Assembly: GCF_001425685.1 (NCBI RefSeq)
Contig: NZ_LMCY01000026.1
Span: forward strand, 58,121-122,120
Length of the DNA stretch: 64,000 nt
Direction of reading: 5' to 3'
Source of the DNA: Massilia sp. Root335
GTDB lineage: Bacteria; Pseudomonadota; Gammaproteobacteria; Burkholderiales; Burkholderiaceae_D
Below, piece after piece: positions 55,509-64,000 of the stretch (positions are counted from its first letter, which is position 1; the number at the start of each line of letters is the position of its first letter). Under the pieces are notes generated by a model. That model worked only from the letters and a program-made list of their open reading frames with translations, was not told the origin of the DNA and ran no database searches. Made by a program: the position numbers and the translations under genes.

Positions 55509-56997
55509 CATCCCCGCCGACGCGCGCGAAATCCGTTCCGTCTACCTGGCCCTGATGGCCGTGCTGGGCCTCGGCGCGCTCGACCAGAGCATCGTCGCCA
55601 CCGCCCTGCCCCGCATCGTCGGCGACCTGGGCGGCATGGCCCATCTGTCCTGGGTCGTCACGGCGTACGTGCTGGCGTCCACCGCGACGATGCCGCTGTA
55701 CGGCAAGCTGGCCGACCAGTACGGCCGCCGTCCGATGATCTTCACGGCGCTCGCAACGTTCCTGCTGGGCTCCGTGCTGTGCGGCTTCGCGCAGAGCATG
55801 ACGCAGCTGATCGCCTTCCGCGCCATCCAGGGCATGGGCTCGGGCGGCTTCATGCCGCTGGCGCAGATCATCATCGGCGACCTCGTGCCGCCGAAGGAAC
55901 GCGCGCGCCGCCAGGGCTCGATCGCCATCGTGTTCGCCGTCACCAGCGTCCTCGGCCCCGTGCTGGGCGGGATCATGACGGACCTGCTGTCGTGGCACTG
56001 GATCTTCTTCATCAACCTGCCCGTCGGCGCGGTGGCCTTCTACGCCATCGCGCACTCGCTGCGCAAGCCCGTGCGCACGCACGCGCACCGCATCGATTAT
56101 CTCGGCTCCGTGCTGCTCACCGTGTCCATCACCGCGCTCCTGCTGATCCTCGCGCTGGGCGGCACCGAATGGGCCTGGGATTCCGTGCAGGTGCAGGTCT
56201 GCGCCACGCTCACGGTCGTGCTGGGCGGCTGGCTGCTCGTGCACCTGCGCCGCGCGCCGGAACCCGTGCTGCCGCCGGACCTGTTCGCGAACCGCGTCTT
56301 CAACGTCGCCAGCATCGTGATGGCGCTGACCTTCATGGGCCTGATGGGCGCCAGCGTATTCTTCCCGCTGTTCTTCCAGCTCGTGATGGGCAACAGTCCG
56401 GCCCATTCCGGCATGATGACGGTGGCGATGATGGTCGGGATGATCGGCTCGTCGACCCTGAACGGGCGCGTCCTCTCGCGCTCGGGCAAGTACAAGGCCG
56501 TGCAGGTGGGCGGGCTGGCGGCGGCGGTACTGGCGTTCGCCGTCCTCGCCTGGGCCATGGACACGGCGCGCGGCTACTGGACCATCGAACCGGCCATCTT
56601 CATGCTGGGCGCGGGGCTGGGCCTCGTCATGCCCAACATGACGATCGCCGTGCAGAATGCCCTCCCCGGCCCGCGGCGCGGCGTGGGGACGGCGATGCTG
56701 ACCTTCTTCCGTTCGTTCGGTGGCCTGCTGGGCGTGACGGGTTCCGGCGCCATCCTTGCGCACCAGGTGCACGCGCACGGCATCGCGGCGGTCGCGCGCG
56801 CGGGCGCGCATGGCGCCGCCGCGGTGCCGCCCGCCGTGCAGGCGCTGACGGTGGACGTGTACCGCCACGCCATCGCCAACATCTTCGGCGCCGGCGCGCT
56901 GATCGTGCTGGCGGGGCTCGTCGCGCTGCTGTTCCTGCCGGAGCTGCCGCTCACCGGTCACCCGGCGCCGGCGCCGGCCGCACCGCCGGCGGAGTGA
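55498..56997 (+). CDS. DHA2-family multidrug MFS efflux pump
   Basis: The 499-residue protein has about fourteen transmembrane segments. LGALDQSIVATALPRIVGDL is motif D1 of the EmrB/QacA family, LADQYGRRPMIFTALATFLL motif A, and GSVLCGFAQSMTQLIAFRAI and VFAVTSVLGPVLGGIMTDLL complete the pattern. The tail is Ala-Pro-rich. The ATG lies inside the end of the MarR gene, so the two are co-translated. It exports toxic compounds with proton exchange; substrates unknown. Confidence 0.93.
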   Translation: MEIDIPADAREIRSVYLALMAVLGLGALDQSIVATALPRIVGDLGGMAHLSWVVTAYVLASTATMPLYGKLADQYGRRPMIFTALATFLLGSVLCGFAQSMTQLIAFRAIQGMGSGGFMPLAQIIIGDLVPPKERARRQGSIAIVFAVTSVLGPVLGGIMTDLLSWHWIFFINLPVGAVAFYAIAHSLRKPVRTHAHRIDYLGSVLLTVSITALLLILALGGTEWAWDSVQVQVCATLTVVLGGWLLVHLRRAPEPVLPPDLFANRVFNVASIVMALTFMGLMGASVFFPLFFQLVMGNSPAHSGMMTVAMMVGMIGSSTLNGRVLSRSGKYKAVQVGGLAAAVLAFAVLAWAMDTARGYWTIEPAIFMLGAGLGLVMPNMTIAVQNALPGPRRGVGTAMLTFFRSFGGLLGVTGSGAILAHQVHAHGIAAVARAGAHGAAAVPPAVQALTVDVYRHAIANIFGAGALIVLAGLVALLFLPELPLTGHPAPAPAAPPAE

Positions 56998-57100
56998 ACC
57001 CCGTCCACGCTGGCGCAACGCAGCCGGCGCCGGCGCGGACGTGCTATCGTTTCCGCCGGCTGCCGCACGCAGCCCCGACGACTCACCAACAGGAGAGAAC

Positions 57101-57580
57101 ATGGCCAGCAAGAATACGATTTGCCTTTGGTACGACAACGATGCACTGGACGCGGCAACGTTCTATGCGCAGACGTTTCCGGACAGCGCCGTCGGCGCGG
57201 TCCACCGTGCGCCCGGCGATTATCCCGCCGGCCAGCAGGGGACTATCCTGATGGTCGAATTCACGGTCATGGGCATCCCCTGCCTCGGCCTGAACGGCGG
57301 TCCCGGCGTGCAGCACAACGAGGCGTTTTCGTTCCAGGTCGCGACAAACGACCAGGCCGAGACCGACCGCTTGTGGAATGCGATCGTCGGCAACGGCGGC
57401 CAGGAAAAAGAGTGCGGCTGGTGCCGGGACCGGTGGGGCCTGTCGTGGCAGATCACGCCGCGCGTGCTCATGGACGCCGTCACCGGCACCGACCGGGCCG
57501 CGGCCAAGCGGGCGTTCGATGCGATGCTGACGATGAAGAAGATCGACGTCGCGGCCATCGAGGCGGCACGGCGCGGCTGA
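57101..57580 (+). CDS. VOC-family protein (PhnB / 3-dmu-9_3-mt type)
   Basis: The 159-residue protein has the two-repeat glyoxalase-like fold: KNTICLWYDNDALDAATFYA, PGVQHNEAFSFQVATNDQAE and DRWGLSWQITPRVLMD, as in PhnB-type proteins. AGGAGAGAAC precedes the ATG. These are usually small metal-dependent or binding proteins of unclear role. It stands alone and converges with the GGDEF gene 19 bp away. Confidence 0.9.
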   Translation: MASKNTICLWYDNDALDAATFYAQTFPDSAVGAVHRAPGDYPAGQQGTILMVEFTVMGIPCLGLNGGPGVQHNEAFSFQVATNDQAETDRLWNAIVGNGGQEKECGWCRDRWGLSWQITPRVLMDAVTGTDRAAAKRAFDAMLTMKKIDVAAIEAARRG

Positions 57581-57599
57581 CGCCCGCCGGCGCCGCGGT

Positions 57600-59720
57600 T
57601 CAGGTGCCGGCCAGCACGTGCAGGGTGCCCGGGCCGACGCCGGCGCCGGCGTCGTCGCGCACGGCGGCCTGCGGCGGGCGCGCCGGCTCCTGGCGCGGGC
57701 CGTGCACGCAGTCGAGCGCCAGCAGCGCGCCGACCGCGGCGCCATCGCCGTCGCGTTCCAGCGCCGCCATCACGGTGGCGGCCGCTGCGCACAGGCGGGT
57801 GACGATGCGGGCCTGGTTGCGGCCTTGCGCCTTGCCCTGGTAAAGCGCCCAGTCGGCCAGGCGCACGGCGCACTGCCAGTCGAACGCGTCGCCGGCCACG
57901 TGCGGCAGCGCGACCACGCCCGCGGTAAGGGTCACCGGAATCCGGCAACTGCCGGCGTCGACCGGGGCCGTGCCGACCGTCTCCAGTATCCGCGCCGCCA
58001 TGCCGGCGACGCTGCCCGGGTCCGTGGCGGGCGCGTGGATCATGAATTCTTCGCCGCCCCAGCGCACCACCATGTCGGTATCGCGCACGGCCGCGGCGAG
58101 CCGGCGCGCGACCTCGACGAGGACCGCGTCGCCCGCACCATGTCCCCAGCGGTCGTTGATGCTCTTGAAGTGGTCGATGTCCATGAGGACGAAGCAGTCG
58201 ACGCCGTCGCGCGGACCGTGGCGCCGGTCGCCCCGCCCGGTCCCGCTGCGGCCGGCCATCCGGCACGTCAGCGAACGCCGGTTGTGCAATCCCGTCAGGG
58301 CGTCGTGCGTTGATCTGAATTCGAGCTGCACGTTCAATTCCTTCAGCTGGGCGTTGCTCCGCGCCGCGCGCCGGTACATGACGTACACGACGGCGCCGGC
58401 CAGCACCGTCAGCACGGCGGCGAACGTGGTCGCGAACTGCACCGTGCGCCGGTTGCTCAGCTCCGCATCCTTGAGCTTGTTCTCGCGTTGCAGCAGGACG
58501 ATCTGCTGGCTGCGCCGGTGCGCATCGAATTCTTCCTGCAGCGCGGCGATCGCGCGGTCGCGCGCCGCGCGGGCGCTCTGCTGTTGCAGCGACTGCTGCT
58601 CGCGGACGATCTCCAGCGCGCGCTGATACTGTCCCGCGCGCTCCAGCATGCGGCCTTTCTCGTCCAGCATCGCCTCGAGGTCCCCCGTGGTTTTTTCCTT
58701 GCGCATCTCGGCGATCACGCCGTCGACGTAGGGCGTGCCCTCCGCGATGCGTCCTTGCCCCATCAGGGCGAAACCGAGATTGGCGCGGGCCATCTGGATC
58801 ACGTTCCGGTCGCTGACCTTGTTCGATGCGACCAGCGCCTTGCGCGCCTCCTGTTCCGCGCGCACGTAATCCTGGCGGATCAGGTAATAGTCCGCGATAT
58901 TGCCCCGTATCGCCGCTTCCATCCCCAGCAGCCCGGCACGCAGCGCCGTCGCCAGCGCCTTTTCGAACGCGGCAATGCCTTCGCCGTCCCGCCGCAGCCT
59001 GATCAAGGCGACGGCCCGCGTGAACTGCAGCGAGGCGAGCGGCCGCAGCGGCATCCGTTTTTCCGCCATCCCCAGGTCGGCGCTGTCGATCGCCTTGGCG
59101 GGATTGTCGGCATTGATGTACACCTGGGCGATGCGGCCGTACAGCGCGGCGCGCTTCCCGCTTTCGCGGGGTTCGCCCTGCAGCAGGCGCAAACCGCGCA
59201 GGTACGCCGCCAGCGCCTCGTCGAAGCGGGCGCGCAGGTTCAGGATGTCGCCCTGCGTCCTTTCGGCCGCGACCTTGAACGTCAGGGACACGTGCGCGGG
59301 TGCCTGCGCCGTCGTCTGGTCCAGTAACGCCTGCGCTTCATCGAGGCTGTGCTTGTCGATCAGCTCGCGGACCTTGCCCAGCCGGGCCTCCGCCGCGCCC
59401 GCCGCGTCGCCATGGGCGACGGCCAGTTGCAGCGACGTCCGGTCCAGCGCATACGACGCGTCCAGCTGGCCCAGGTCTTCCCGCAGCCAGGCTTCCATGC
59501 GCAACAGCCGCTGCCGGTTCTCGTACGATGCGCCCGCCCCCAGCATGCGGCGCACGGTTTCCACCCGGTCCAGGGCCTGCATGGGCGCGTCTTCCGCCAG
59601 CCGCTGGATCCGCGCCACTTCCGCCGGCACGTCGACCGCAGGCGGCGCCGCGCGGGCAGCCGGGCCGAACGCCGTGGCGGCGACGAACAGGACGGAGACG
59701 AAGCGATAAAGAATGGCCAT
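57600..59720 (-). CDS. Diguanylate cyclase with N-terminal TPR-type sensor
   Basis: The 706-residue protein has a signal segment, a long helical-repeat (TPR-like) region that is probably periplasmic (about residues 30-410), a coiled stretch, a transmembrane helix (FATTFAAVLTVLAGAVVYVM) and a cytoplasmic GGDEF domain. The active loop is GGEEF within VVRWGGEEFMI. An inhibitory RxxD site (RDTD) lies five residues before it, so product feedback is likely. The metal-binding region reads FVLMDIDHFKSINDRWGHGA. A Gly/Arg-rich insert and a tail of about 80 residues are atypical. It makes c-di-GMP. The ATG at 59720 was chosen over a TTG six codons earlier. Confidence 0.9.
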   Translation of the reverse strand: MAILYRFVSVLFVAATAFGPAARAAPPAVDVPAEVARIQRLAEDAPMQALDRVETVRRMLGAGASYENRQRLLRMEAWLREDLGQLDASYALDRTSLQLAVAHGDAAGAAEARLGKVRELIDKHSLDEAQALLDQTTAQAPAHVSLTFKVAAERTQGDILNLRARFDEALAAYLRGLRLLQGEPRESGKRAALYGRIAQVYINADNPAKAIDSADLGMAEKRMPLRPLASLQFTRAVALIRLRRDGEGIAAFEKALATALRAGLLGMEAAIRGNIADYYLIRQDYVRAEQEARKALVASNKVSDRNVIQMARANLGFALMGQGRIAEGTPYVDGVIAEMRKEKTTGDLEAMLDEKGRMLERAGQYQRALEIVREQQSLQQQSARAARDRAIAALQEEFDAHRRSQQIVLLQRENKLKDAELSNRRTVQFATTFAAVLTVLAGAVVYVMYRRAARSNAQLKELNVQLEFRSTHDALTGLHNRRSLTCRMAGRSGTGRGDRRHGPRDGVDCFVLMDIDHFKSINDRWGHGAGDAVLVEVARRLAAAVRDTDMVVRWGGEEFMIHAPATDPGSVAGMAARILETVGTAPVDAGSCRIPVTLTAGVVALPHVAGDAFDWQCAVRLADWALYQGKAQGRNQARIVTRLCAAAATVMAALERDGDGAAVGALLALDCVHGPRQEPARPPQAAVRDDAGAGVGPGTLHVLAGT

Positions 59721-60241
59721 GAACGGAAGCGCCGGCAAATGATCCAGGATTGGTCAAGTTAATTATCCGCCGGACTTTTATTTACCTCAAGGAAACTGAA
59801 GTGAGCGCCCGGCAAATAACGCAATCGATGCGGGACTACAACATCGAGCGCCGCCGGCATCGGATGTTATCGCATAACAATTATGTTACGTAACACTGAC
59901 AAGGTTTCATCCAGCGCGCCCGGCCGGCTCATCGTCGATATCGATTCCGATATCGCTTCGCAATAAAAAGTTATTGGCTTCTGAACAATTCCTACACTAC
60001 ATTGTCCCTCGCTTGGCCCAACATGCCGTTTACTCGACCGGACACGCGTGATCGACCCACGCTGGCCCGTGTCACGGGCGGACGGCATGATGGGCCGGCA
60101 CCTTCTGTTATCGCAACCATCCAGCACCCCGGTTATCAGTCCCGGGGCCGCGCGATGGCATGACAGTCGTCCCCCCGATGGCCGGCTTCGCGTTGGCACG
60201 GAGACCGGCATCGGCCCATCTCACCTTTGAAGGTAGATCCC
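59721..60241. promoter_or_regulatory. Intergenic regulatory region before the hemicellulose operon
   Basis: These 521 bp precede the GH3-esterase operon and the divergent cyclase. GATATCG-ATTC-CGATATC (59937-59954) is a perfect dyad, and GTTACGTAAC lies at about 59885. Either may be an operator. I see no gene with a ribosome site in the region. Confidence 0.45.
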
Positions 60242-62893
60242 ATGCAAAAAGATAAGACCAAAAAAATTGGTCAGGTAGGAGACATATCGAGAGGCCTCCG
60301 GCGCACCGCGGCATGCGGCGCCCTGGTGCTCGCGGCGGCGCTGCCAGGCGCCGCGCGGTCCGCCGATGCGCGCGCGGATGCGGACGCCCGCGCCCGCGCG
60401 CTCGTCGCGCAGATGACGCCGGACGAAAAATTCGCCCAACTGCTCAACGTGGCGCCCGCCCTGCCCCGCCTCGGCATACCCGCCTATAACTGGTGGACCG
60501 AGTCGCTGCACGGCGCGCTCGGGCCGCTGCCCACGACGAACTTCCCGGAACCCATCGGCCTCGCGGCCACGTTCGACGCGCCGCTGGTGCACCGGGTCGC
60601 GTCCGCGATCAGCACCGAGGTGCGCGCGCTGCACACGCTGGGACGCGAGACGGGGCACCTGGGACGCATCGGCACGGGGCTCGACACGTGGTCGCCGAAC
60701 ATCAACATCTTCCGCGACCCGCGCTGGGGCCGCGGCCAGGAGACCTATGGCGAAGACCCGTACCTGACGGCGCAGCTGGGCGTCGCCTTCATCCAGGGCA
60801 TCCAGGGACCCGACCCGGACCTGCCGGACGTCGTCGCCACGCCCAAGCACTTCGCCGTGCACAGCGGACCGGAGTCGACGCGCCACGTGGCCGACGTGTT
60901 CGTGTCGCGCCACGACCTCGAAGACACCTACCTGCCCGCCTTCCGCGCCGCCATCGTCGATGCGAAGGCCGGATCGATCATGTGCGCCTACAACCGCATC
61001 GACGGCCAGCCGGCCTGCGGCAGCGACCTGCTGCTCAAGGAGCACCTGCGCGGCGCCTGGGGCTTCAAGGGGTATGTCGTCTCCGACTGCGATGCCGTGA
61101 CCGACATCTCGGAACATCACAAGTACGCGCCCGATCCCGCCGCCGCGGCGGCCGTCGCGTTGAAGGCCGGGACCGACAACGAGTGCAACACGCAGACGCT
61201 GGGCGACAAGACGGGACTGGACGCACGCTACCGCGAGGCGTGGCAGCGCGGCCTGATTTCCACGGCCGACATCGACCAGGCGCTCGTGCGCCTGTTCTCC
61301 GCGCGCTACCGCAACGGCGACCTCGCGGGGCTGACCGCGCGCGCACCGAACAAGGTCCCGGTCGACGCGATCGACACGCCGGCGCACCGCGACCTCGCGC
61401 TGCAGGCGGCGGCAAAGAGCCTCGTGCTGCTGAAGAACGACGGCACGCTGCCGTTCAAGGCCGGCGTGAAGATCGCCGTGATCGGCCCGCTGGCCGACGC
61501 CACCCGCGTCCTGCGCGGGAATTATTCGTCGACGCAGTCGGCGCCGCCCGCCTCCGTCGTCGCCGGCCTGCGCAGCGTGCTGCCGCAGGCGCGCATCACG
61601 CTCGTGCCGGCCGGCGCGTCGATCACGGATGGCGATCCGGTCCCCGCCAGCGCGCTGCGCACGCCCGACGGCAAACCGGGTCTGCGCGCCGACTACATCA
61701 ACGGCACCGACACCAGGCCGGTCCTCGTCCGCACGGAACCGGGGCTCGTATCGCACGCGCTCCAGTTCAAGGACGTGGCGGAAAAGCACAAGGTCGTGTG
61801 GACCGGCTATCTCGTCGCGCCGGAGACGGGCACCTACCGGCTCGGCGTGACCGGCGTGCAGGGCGCGCTGACGGTGGCCGGCAAGCCCGCCGTCAGCGCC
61901 GCCACGTATTCGCAATGGGGCGAACCGCTCAAGCTCAGCGCCGTGCGGCTGGAGAAAGGCCAGCGCTATCCGCTGCGCTTCCAGGCCGAAGCGGGTTCCT
62001 CGGGCGTGCCCGGCCTGTTCTGGAAACGGATCTCGACGGCGCCCGACGCCGACCTCGCGGCGGGGACGGCGGACGCCGACGTCATCGTCGCCGTCGTCGG
62101 CCTGACGTCGGACCTCGAAGGCGAAGAGATGGCGATCAAGGTCGACGGTTTCGCGGGCGGCGACAAGACGTCGCTGGACCTGCCGCTCGAGCAGCGCACC
62201 CTGCTGGAACGGGCCAAGGCGCTGGGCAAGCCGCTCGTCGTCGTGCTGATGAACGGCAGCGCCATCGACCTGTCGTGGGCGAAGGAGAACGCGGCCGCGA
62301 TCCTCGAAGCGTGGTATCCGGGCCAGTCGGGCGGCCTCGCCGTCGCCGGCGTCCTCGCGGGCCGCGCCGATCCGGGCGGACGCCTGCCCCTCACCTTTTA
62401 TCGCAGCGTCAAAGACCTGCCGCCGTTCGACGATTATTCGATGCGGGGCCGGACCTACCGCTACTACACGGGCACGCCGGTCTATCCGTTCGGCGCGGGC
62501 CTGTCGTACACGACGTTCCGCTATGCGCCGCTGCGCATCGAACCGATCCACGGCGCGCCCGAGAACGGCGTCGTCGTCACGACGGAAGTCGCCAACACGG
62601 GTACGCGCGACGGCGACGAGGTCGCGCAGCTGTACCTGACGCCGCCCGCGTTCGACGGCGCGCCGCGCCTGGCGCTGCGCGGCTTCCAGCGGCTGTCGCT
62701 CAAGGCCGGCGAGCGGCGCCAGGTCAGCTTTGCGCTGGCGCCGCGCGACCTCAGTTTCGTCACGCGCGACGGCATCCGGCAACTGACGCCCGGCCAGTAC
62801 CGGCTGAGCGTCGGGTCGGGCCAGCCGGGGACGGGCGTCGCGCAGCAGGACGGCACGCTCACGTTGCAGCAGACCGTCGTGCTGGCCCAATAA
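60242..62893 (+). CDS. GH3 beta-xylosidase-like glycosidase with PA14 domain
   Basis: The 883-residue protein has a signal segment (GALVLAAALPGAARSAD). The GH3 barrel shows YNWWTESLHGA near residue 82 and the nucleophile Asp282 in GYVVSDCDAV; SDCDA rather than SDW is typical of xylosidase/arabinosidase-type GH3. The second domain starts near residue 398 (KSLVLLKNDGTLPF). A PA14-like insert (about 480-610, LRADYINGTD through GLFWKRIS) and a fibronectin-III-like end follow. It starts 14 bp after GAAGGTAG and is in one operon with an esterase, so it probably trims xylan or related hemicellulose. Confidence 0.92.
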   Translation: MQKDKTKKIGQVGDISRGLRRTAACGALVLAAALPGAARSADARADADARARALVAQMTPDEKFAQLLNVAPALPRLGIPAYNWWTESLHGALGPLPTTNFPEPIGLAATFDAPLVHRVASAISTEVRALHTLGRETGHLGRIGTGLDTWSPNINIFRDPRWGRGQETYGEDPYLTAQLGVAFIQGIQGPDPDLPDVVATPKHFAVHSGPESTRHVADVFVSRHDLEDTYLPAFRAAIVDAKAGSIMCAYNRIDGQPACGSDLLLKEHLRGAWGFKGYVVSDCDAVTDISEHHKYAPDPAAAAAVALKAGTDNECNTQTLGDKTGLDARYREAWQRGLISTADIDQALVRLFSARYRNGDLAGLTARAPNKVPVDAIDTPAHRDLALQAAAKSLVLLKNDGTLPFKAGVKIAVIGPLADATRVLRGNYSSTQSAPPASVVAGLRSVLPQARITLVPAGASITDGDPVPASALRTPDGKPGLRADYINGTDTRPVLVRTEPGLVSHALQFKDVAEKHKVVWTGYLVAPETGTYRLGVTGVQGALTVAGKPAVSAATYSQWGEPLKLSAVRLEKGQRYPLRFQAEAGSSGVPGLFWKRISTAPDADLAAGTADADVIVAVVGLTSDLEGEEMAIKVDGFAGGDKTSLDLPLEQRTLLERAKALGKPLVVVLMNGSAIDLSWAKENAAAILEAWYPGQSGGLAVAGVLAGRADPGGRLPLTFYRSVKDLPPFDDYSMRGRTYRYYTGTPVYPFGAGLSYTTFRYAPLRIEPIHGAPENGVVVTTEVANTGTRDGDEVAQLYLTPPAFDGAPRLALRGFQRLSLKAGERRQVSFALAPRDLSFVTRDGIRQLTPGQYRLSVGSGQPGTGVAQQDGTLTLQQTVVLAQ

Positions 62894-62907
62894 AACAAGG
62901 AGACACC

Positions 62908-63840
62908 ATGAAGACGACACATCGATTCGGCCGGCTGGCCGGCGCGGGCGCGCTCGCCCTGGCATACGCGCTCGCCGCGCCGGCGCACGCACAGAACGAC
63001 AGGATGACGCCCATCGCGGCGCCCGCGCAGCCGGACTCCATCGTGCTGGCCACCGGCCCGCTGCCGGGCGCGAAGGCGCAGGAGAGCTGGCACACGCAGT
63101 ACGGGAGCACCTTTGCCCGCAACGTCACGGTGGCGACGCTGACGCCGTTCCTGCCCGATCCGGCAAAGGCGACGGGCGCCGCCGTGATCGTCGCGCCGGG
63201 CGGCGGCTTCAAGACGCTGTCGATGAGTAACGAAGGCTGGGACGTGGCGAAGGCGCTGGCCGGCAAGGGCGTGGCGGCGTTCGTGCTGAAATACCGCCTG
63301 AACCAGACGCCGCAGGACATGGATGCGTTCGCGCGCGAGATGGCGCAGATGTTCTCGGGCGCCGCGCGGCCGCCGGCACCGCGCGATTCCGCCGCCACGC
63401 TGGCGCCGCAGATCGCCGACGCGCGCGCCGCGTTCGCGCTCGTGCGCGCGCGGGCGGCCGCGTGGCACGTGGACCCGGACCGCATCGGCATGCTGGGCTT
63501 TTCCGCGGGCGCGATGCTGACGATGGCGACGGCCTTGCACGGCCAGGACGCGAAGCCCGCGTTCCTCGGCGACATCTACGGGCCGCTGGCACCGGTCAAG
63601 GTGCCGGCCGACGCGCCGCCGCTGTTCGTCGCGCTGGCGGCGGACGATCCGCTGTTCGGCAACGGCGGCTACGGCCTCGTCGACAGCTGGCGCGCGGCGC
63701 GGCGTCCGGTCGAATTCCACCTGTACGAACAGGGCGGGCACGGCTTCGGCATGTATGCCAAGACGACCACCAGTACCGGCTGGTTTGAGGCGTTCGCGCG
63801 CTGGCTCGGCATGCATGGCTATCTGAAGCCGGCGCACTGA
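62908..63840 (+). CDS. Secreted alpha/beta hydrolase, acetylxylan-esterase-like
   Basis: The 310-residue protein has a signal peptide (ALAYALAAPAHAQ). Catalytic features are the oxyanion loop VAPGGGFKTLS, nucleophile Ser199 in MLGFSAGAML, Asp in ALAADDPLFG and His in GGHGFGMY. These match BD-FAE/dienelactone-hydrolase-like esterases that remove acyl groups from hemicellulose. It is 14 bp after the GH3 gene and followed by a terminator. Deacetylation before xylosidase action is the likely role. Confidence 0.87.
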   Translation: MKTTHRFGRLAGAGALALAYALAAPAHAQNDRMTPIAAPAQPDSIVLATGPLPGAKAQESWHTQYGSTFARNVTVATLTPFLPDPAKATGAAVIVAPGGGFKTLSMSNEGWDVAKALAGKGVAAFVLKYRLNQTPQDMDAFAREMAQMFSGAARPPAPRDSAATLAPQIADARAAFALVRARAAAWHVDPDRIGMLGFSAGAMLTMATALHGQDAKPAFLGDIYGPLAPVKVPADAPPLFVALAADDPLFGNGGYGLVDSWRAARRPVEFHLYEQGGHGFGMYAKTTTSTGWFEAFARWLGMHGYLKPAH

Positions 63841-63852
63841 CGGCATCGGACG

Positions 63853-63876
63853 ACGGGGCCTCGAGCCCCGTTTTTT
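63853..63876 (+). terminator. Rho-independent terminator of GH3-esterase operon
   Basis: ACGGGGC, a 5-nt loop (CTCGA) and GCCCCGT followed by a T-run, 12 bp after the esterase stop. Confidence 0.9.
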
Positions 63877-63918
63877 ATGGCTGTGTTCGCGTTATGTAGG
63901 TAAGCGAGCGCTGCCGCC

Positions 63919-64000
63919 CTAGCCGAGCCGGGCCGCAGCGCACAACAGGTGCGCAGGCGTCGTCAGCCGCCGCGCATCCAGCAGCCGTTGCCAGCCCGAA
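63919..64000 (-). CDS. C-terminal end of a gene running off the window
   Basis: The minus strand is open from the window end to a TAG at 63919-63921 and gives GWQRLLDARRLTTPAHLLCA then AARLG. Codon style fits the neighbours, but about 26 residues are too few to recognise a family. It converges with the esterase operon terminator. Confidence 0.35.
   Translation of the reverse strand, partial: SGWQRLLDARRLTTPAHLLCAAARLG

Noticed and set aside
60048..60230. 60-codon frame before the xylosidase gene
   Set aside because: No ribosome site, unusual composition, and it lies in the likely promoter region.

Overview
This is a GC-rich chromosomal window from a Gram-negative bacterium, most likely a betaproteobacterium of the Oxalobacteraceae (Massilia-like). 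The assignment is an inference. It rests on the GC-rich coding style, a YRNPADS-type H-NS protein, an Omp32-like porin, an imuA-imuB mutasome pair under a CTGT-N8-ACAG SOS box, and GC-rich REP-like palindromes. I saw no rRNA, tRNA, CRISPR array, prophage or replication origin. One decayed transposase end is present.

Layout. (1) 1-2000: remnant of a LacI-type regulator and a secreted GH30 glycosidase, each with an AACGTT-centred palindrome upstream. (2) 2000-10140: housekeeping and accessory genes: PPK2 kinase, Hsp20, M61 peptidase, a Cys/Gly-rich protein, a hydrolase/CAT-like acetyltransferase pair, a Pmp3-like peptide, small and larger envelope proteins. (3) 10204-28209: a carbohydrate-utilisation locus of about 18 kb, all on the minus strand. 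In transcription order it holds halogenase-like flavoprotein, LacI regulator, TonB-dependent receptor, a second halogenase-like flavoprotein, GH3, glucokinase, FucP-type MFS permease, BglX-like GH3, and an ABC importer (binding protein and two permeases, no ATPase). Three perfect TGGAAT/ATTCCA palindromes lie before the receptor and a weaker one before the first flavoprotein. The logic is outer-membrane uptake of a beta-glucoside oligomer, periplasmic hydrolysis by two GH3 enzymes, inner-membrane import of the sugar and phosphorylation by glucokinase.

(4) 28689-31650: H-NS, an IS481-type transposase tail, and SOS-controlled imuA-imuB without dnaE2 beside it. (5) 31901-39961: porin, fused 5-oxoprolinase-like enzyme, MFS carrier and a DUF1445 (D-glutamate-cyclase-like) protein, with a divergent LysR gene. 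This reads as a 5-oxoproline/D-glutamate or related lactam scavenging unit. (6) 39990-44422: a 37-residue Lys-rich protein, a hypothetical protein, a cold-shock protein, a LysR/flavodoxin-fold reductase divergent pair and a putative Na+/H+ antiporter. (7) 44469-50277: a HepT-like HEPN protein with a degenerate active site, then a translationally coupled DUF2760-Hsp70-Hsp70(DUF3731) cassette followed by 62-bp REP-bearing tandem repeats. This is the best candidate for an uncharacterised system. (8) 50585-59720: YghU-type GST, LprI-like protein, PRC-barrel protein, GT9 glycosyltransferase, MarR/DHA2 efflux pair, VOC protein and a TPR-GGDEF cyclase. (9) 60242-63876: a two-gene hemicellulose operon, GH3 beta-xylosidase-like with a PA14 insert plus a secreted esterase, closed by a terminator. 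The window ends inside a minus-strand gene.

Functions are assigned from recognised family motifs read by eye. No database search was run.
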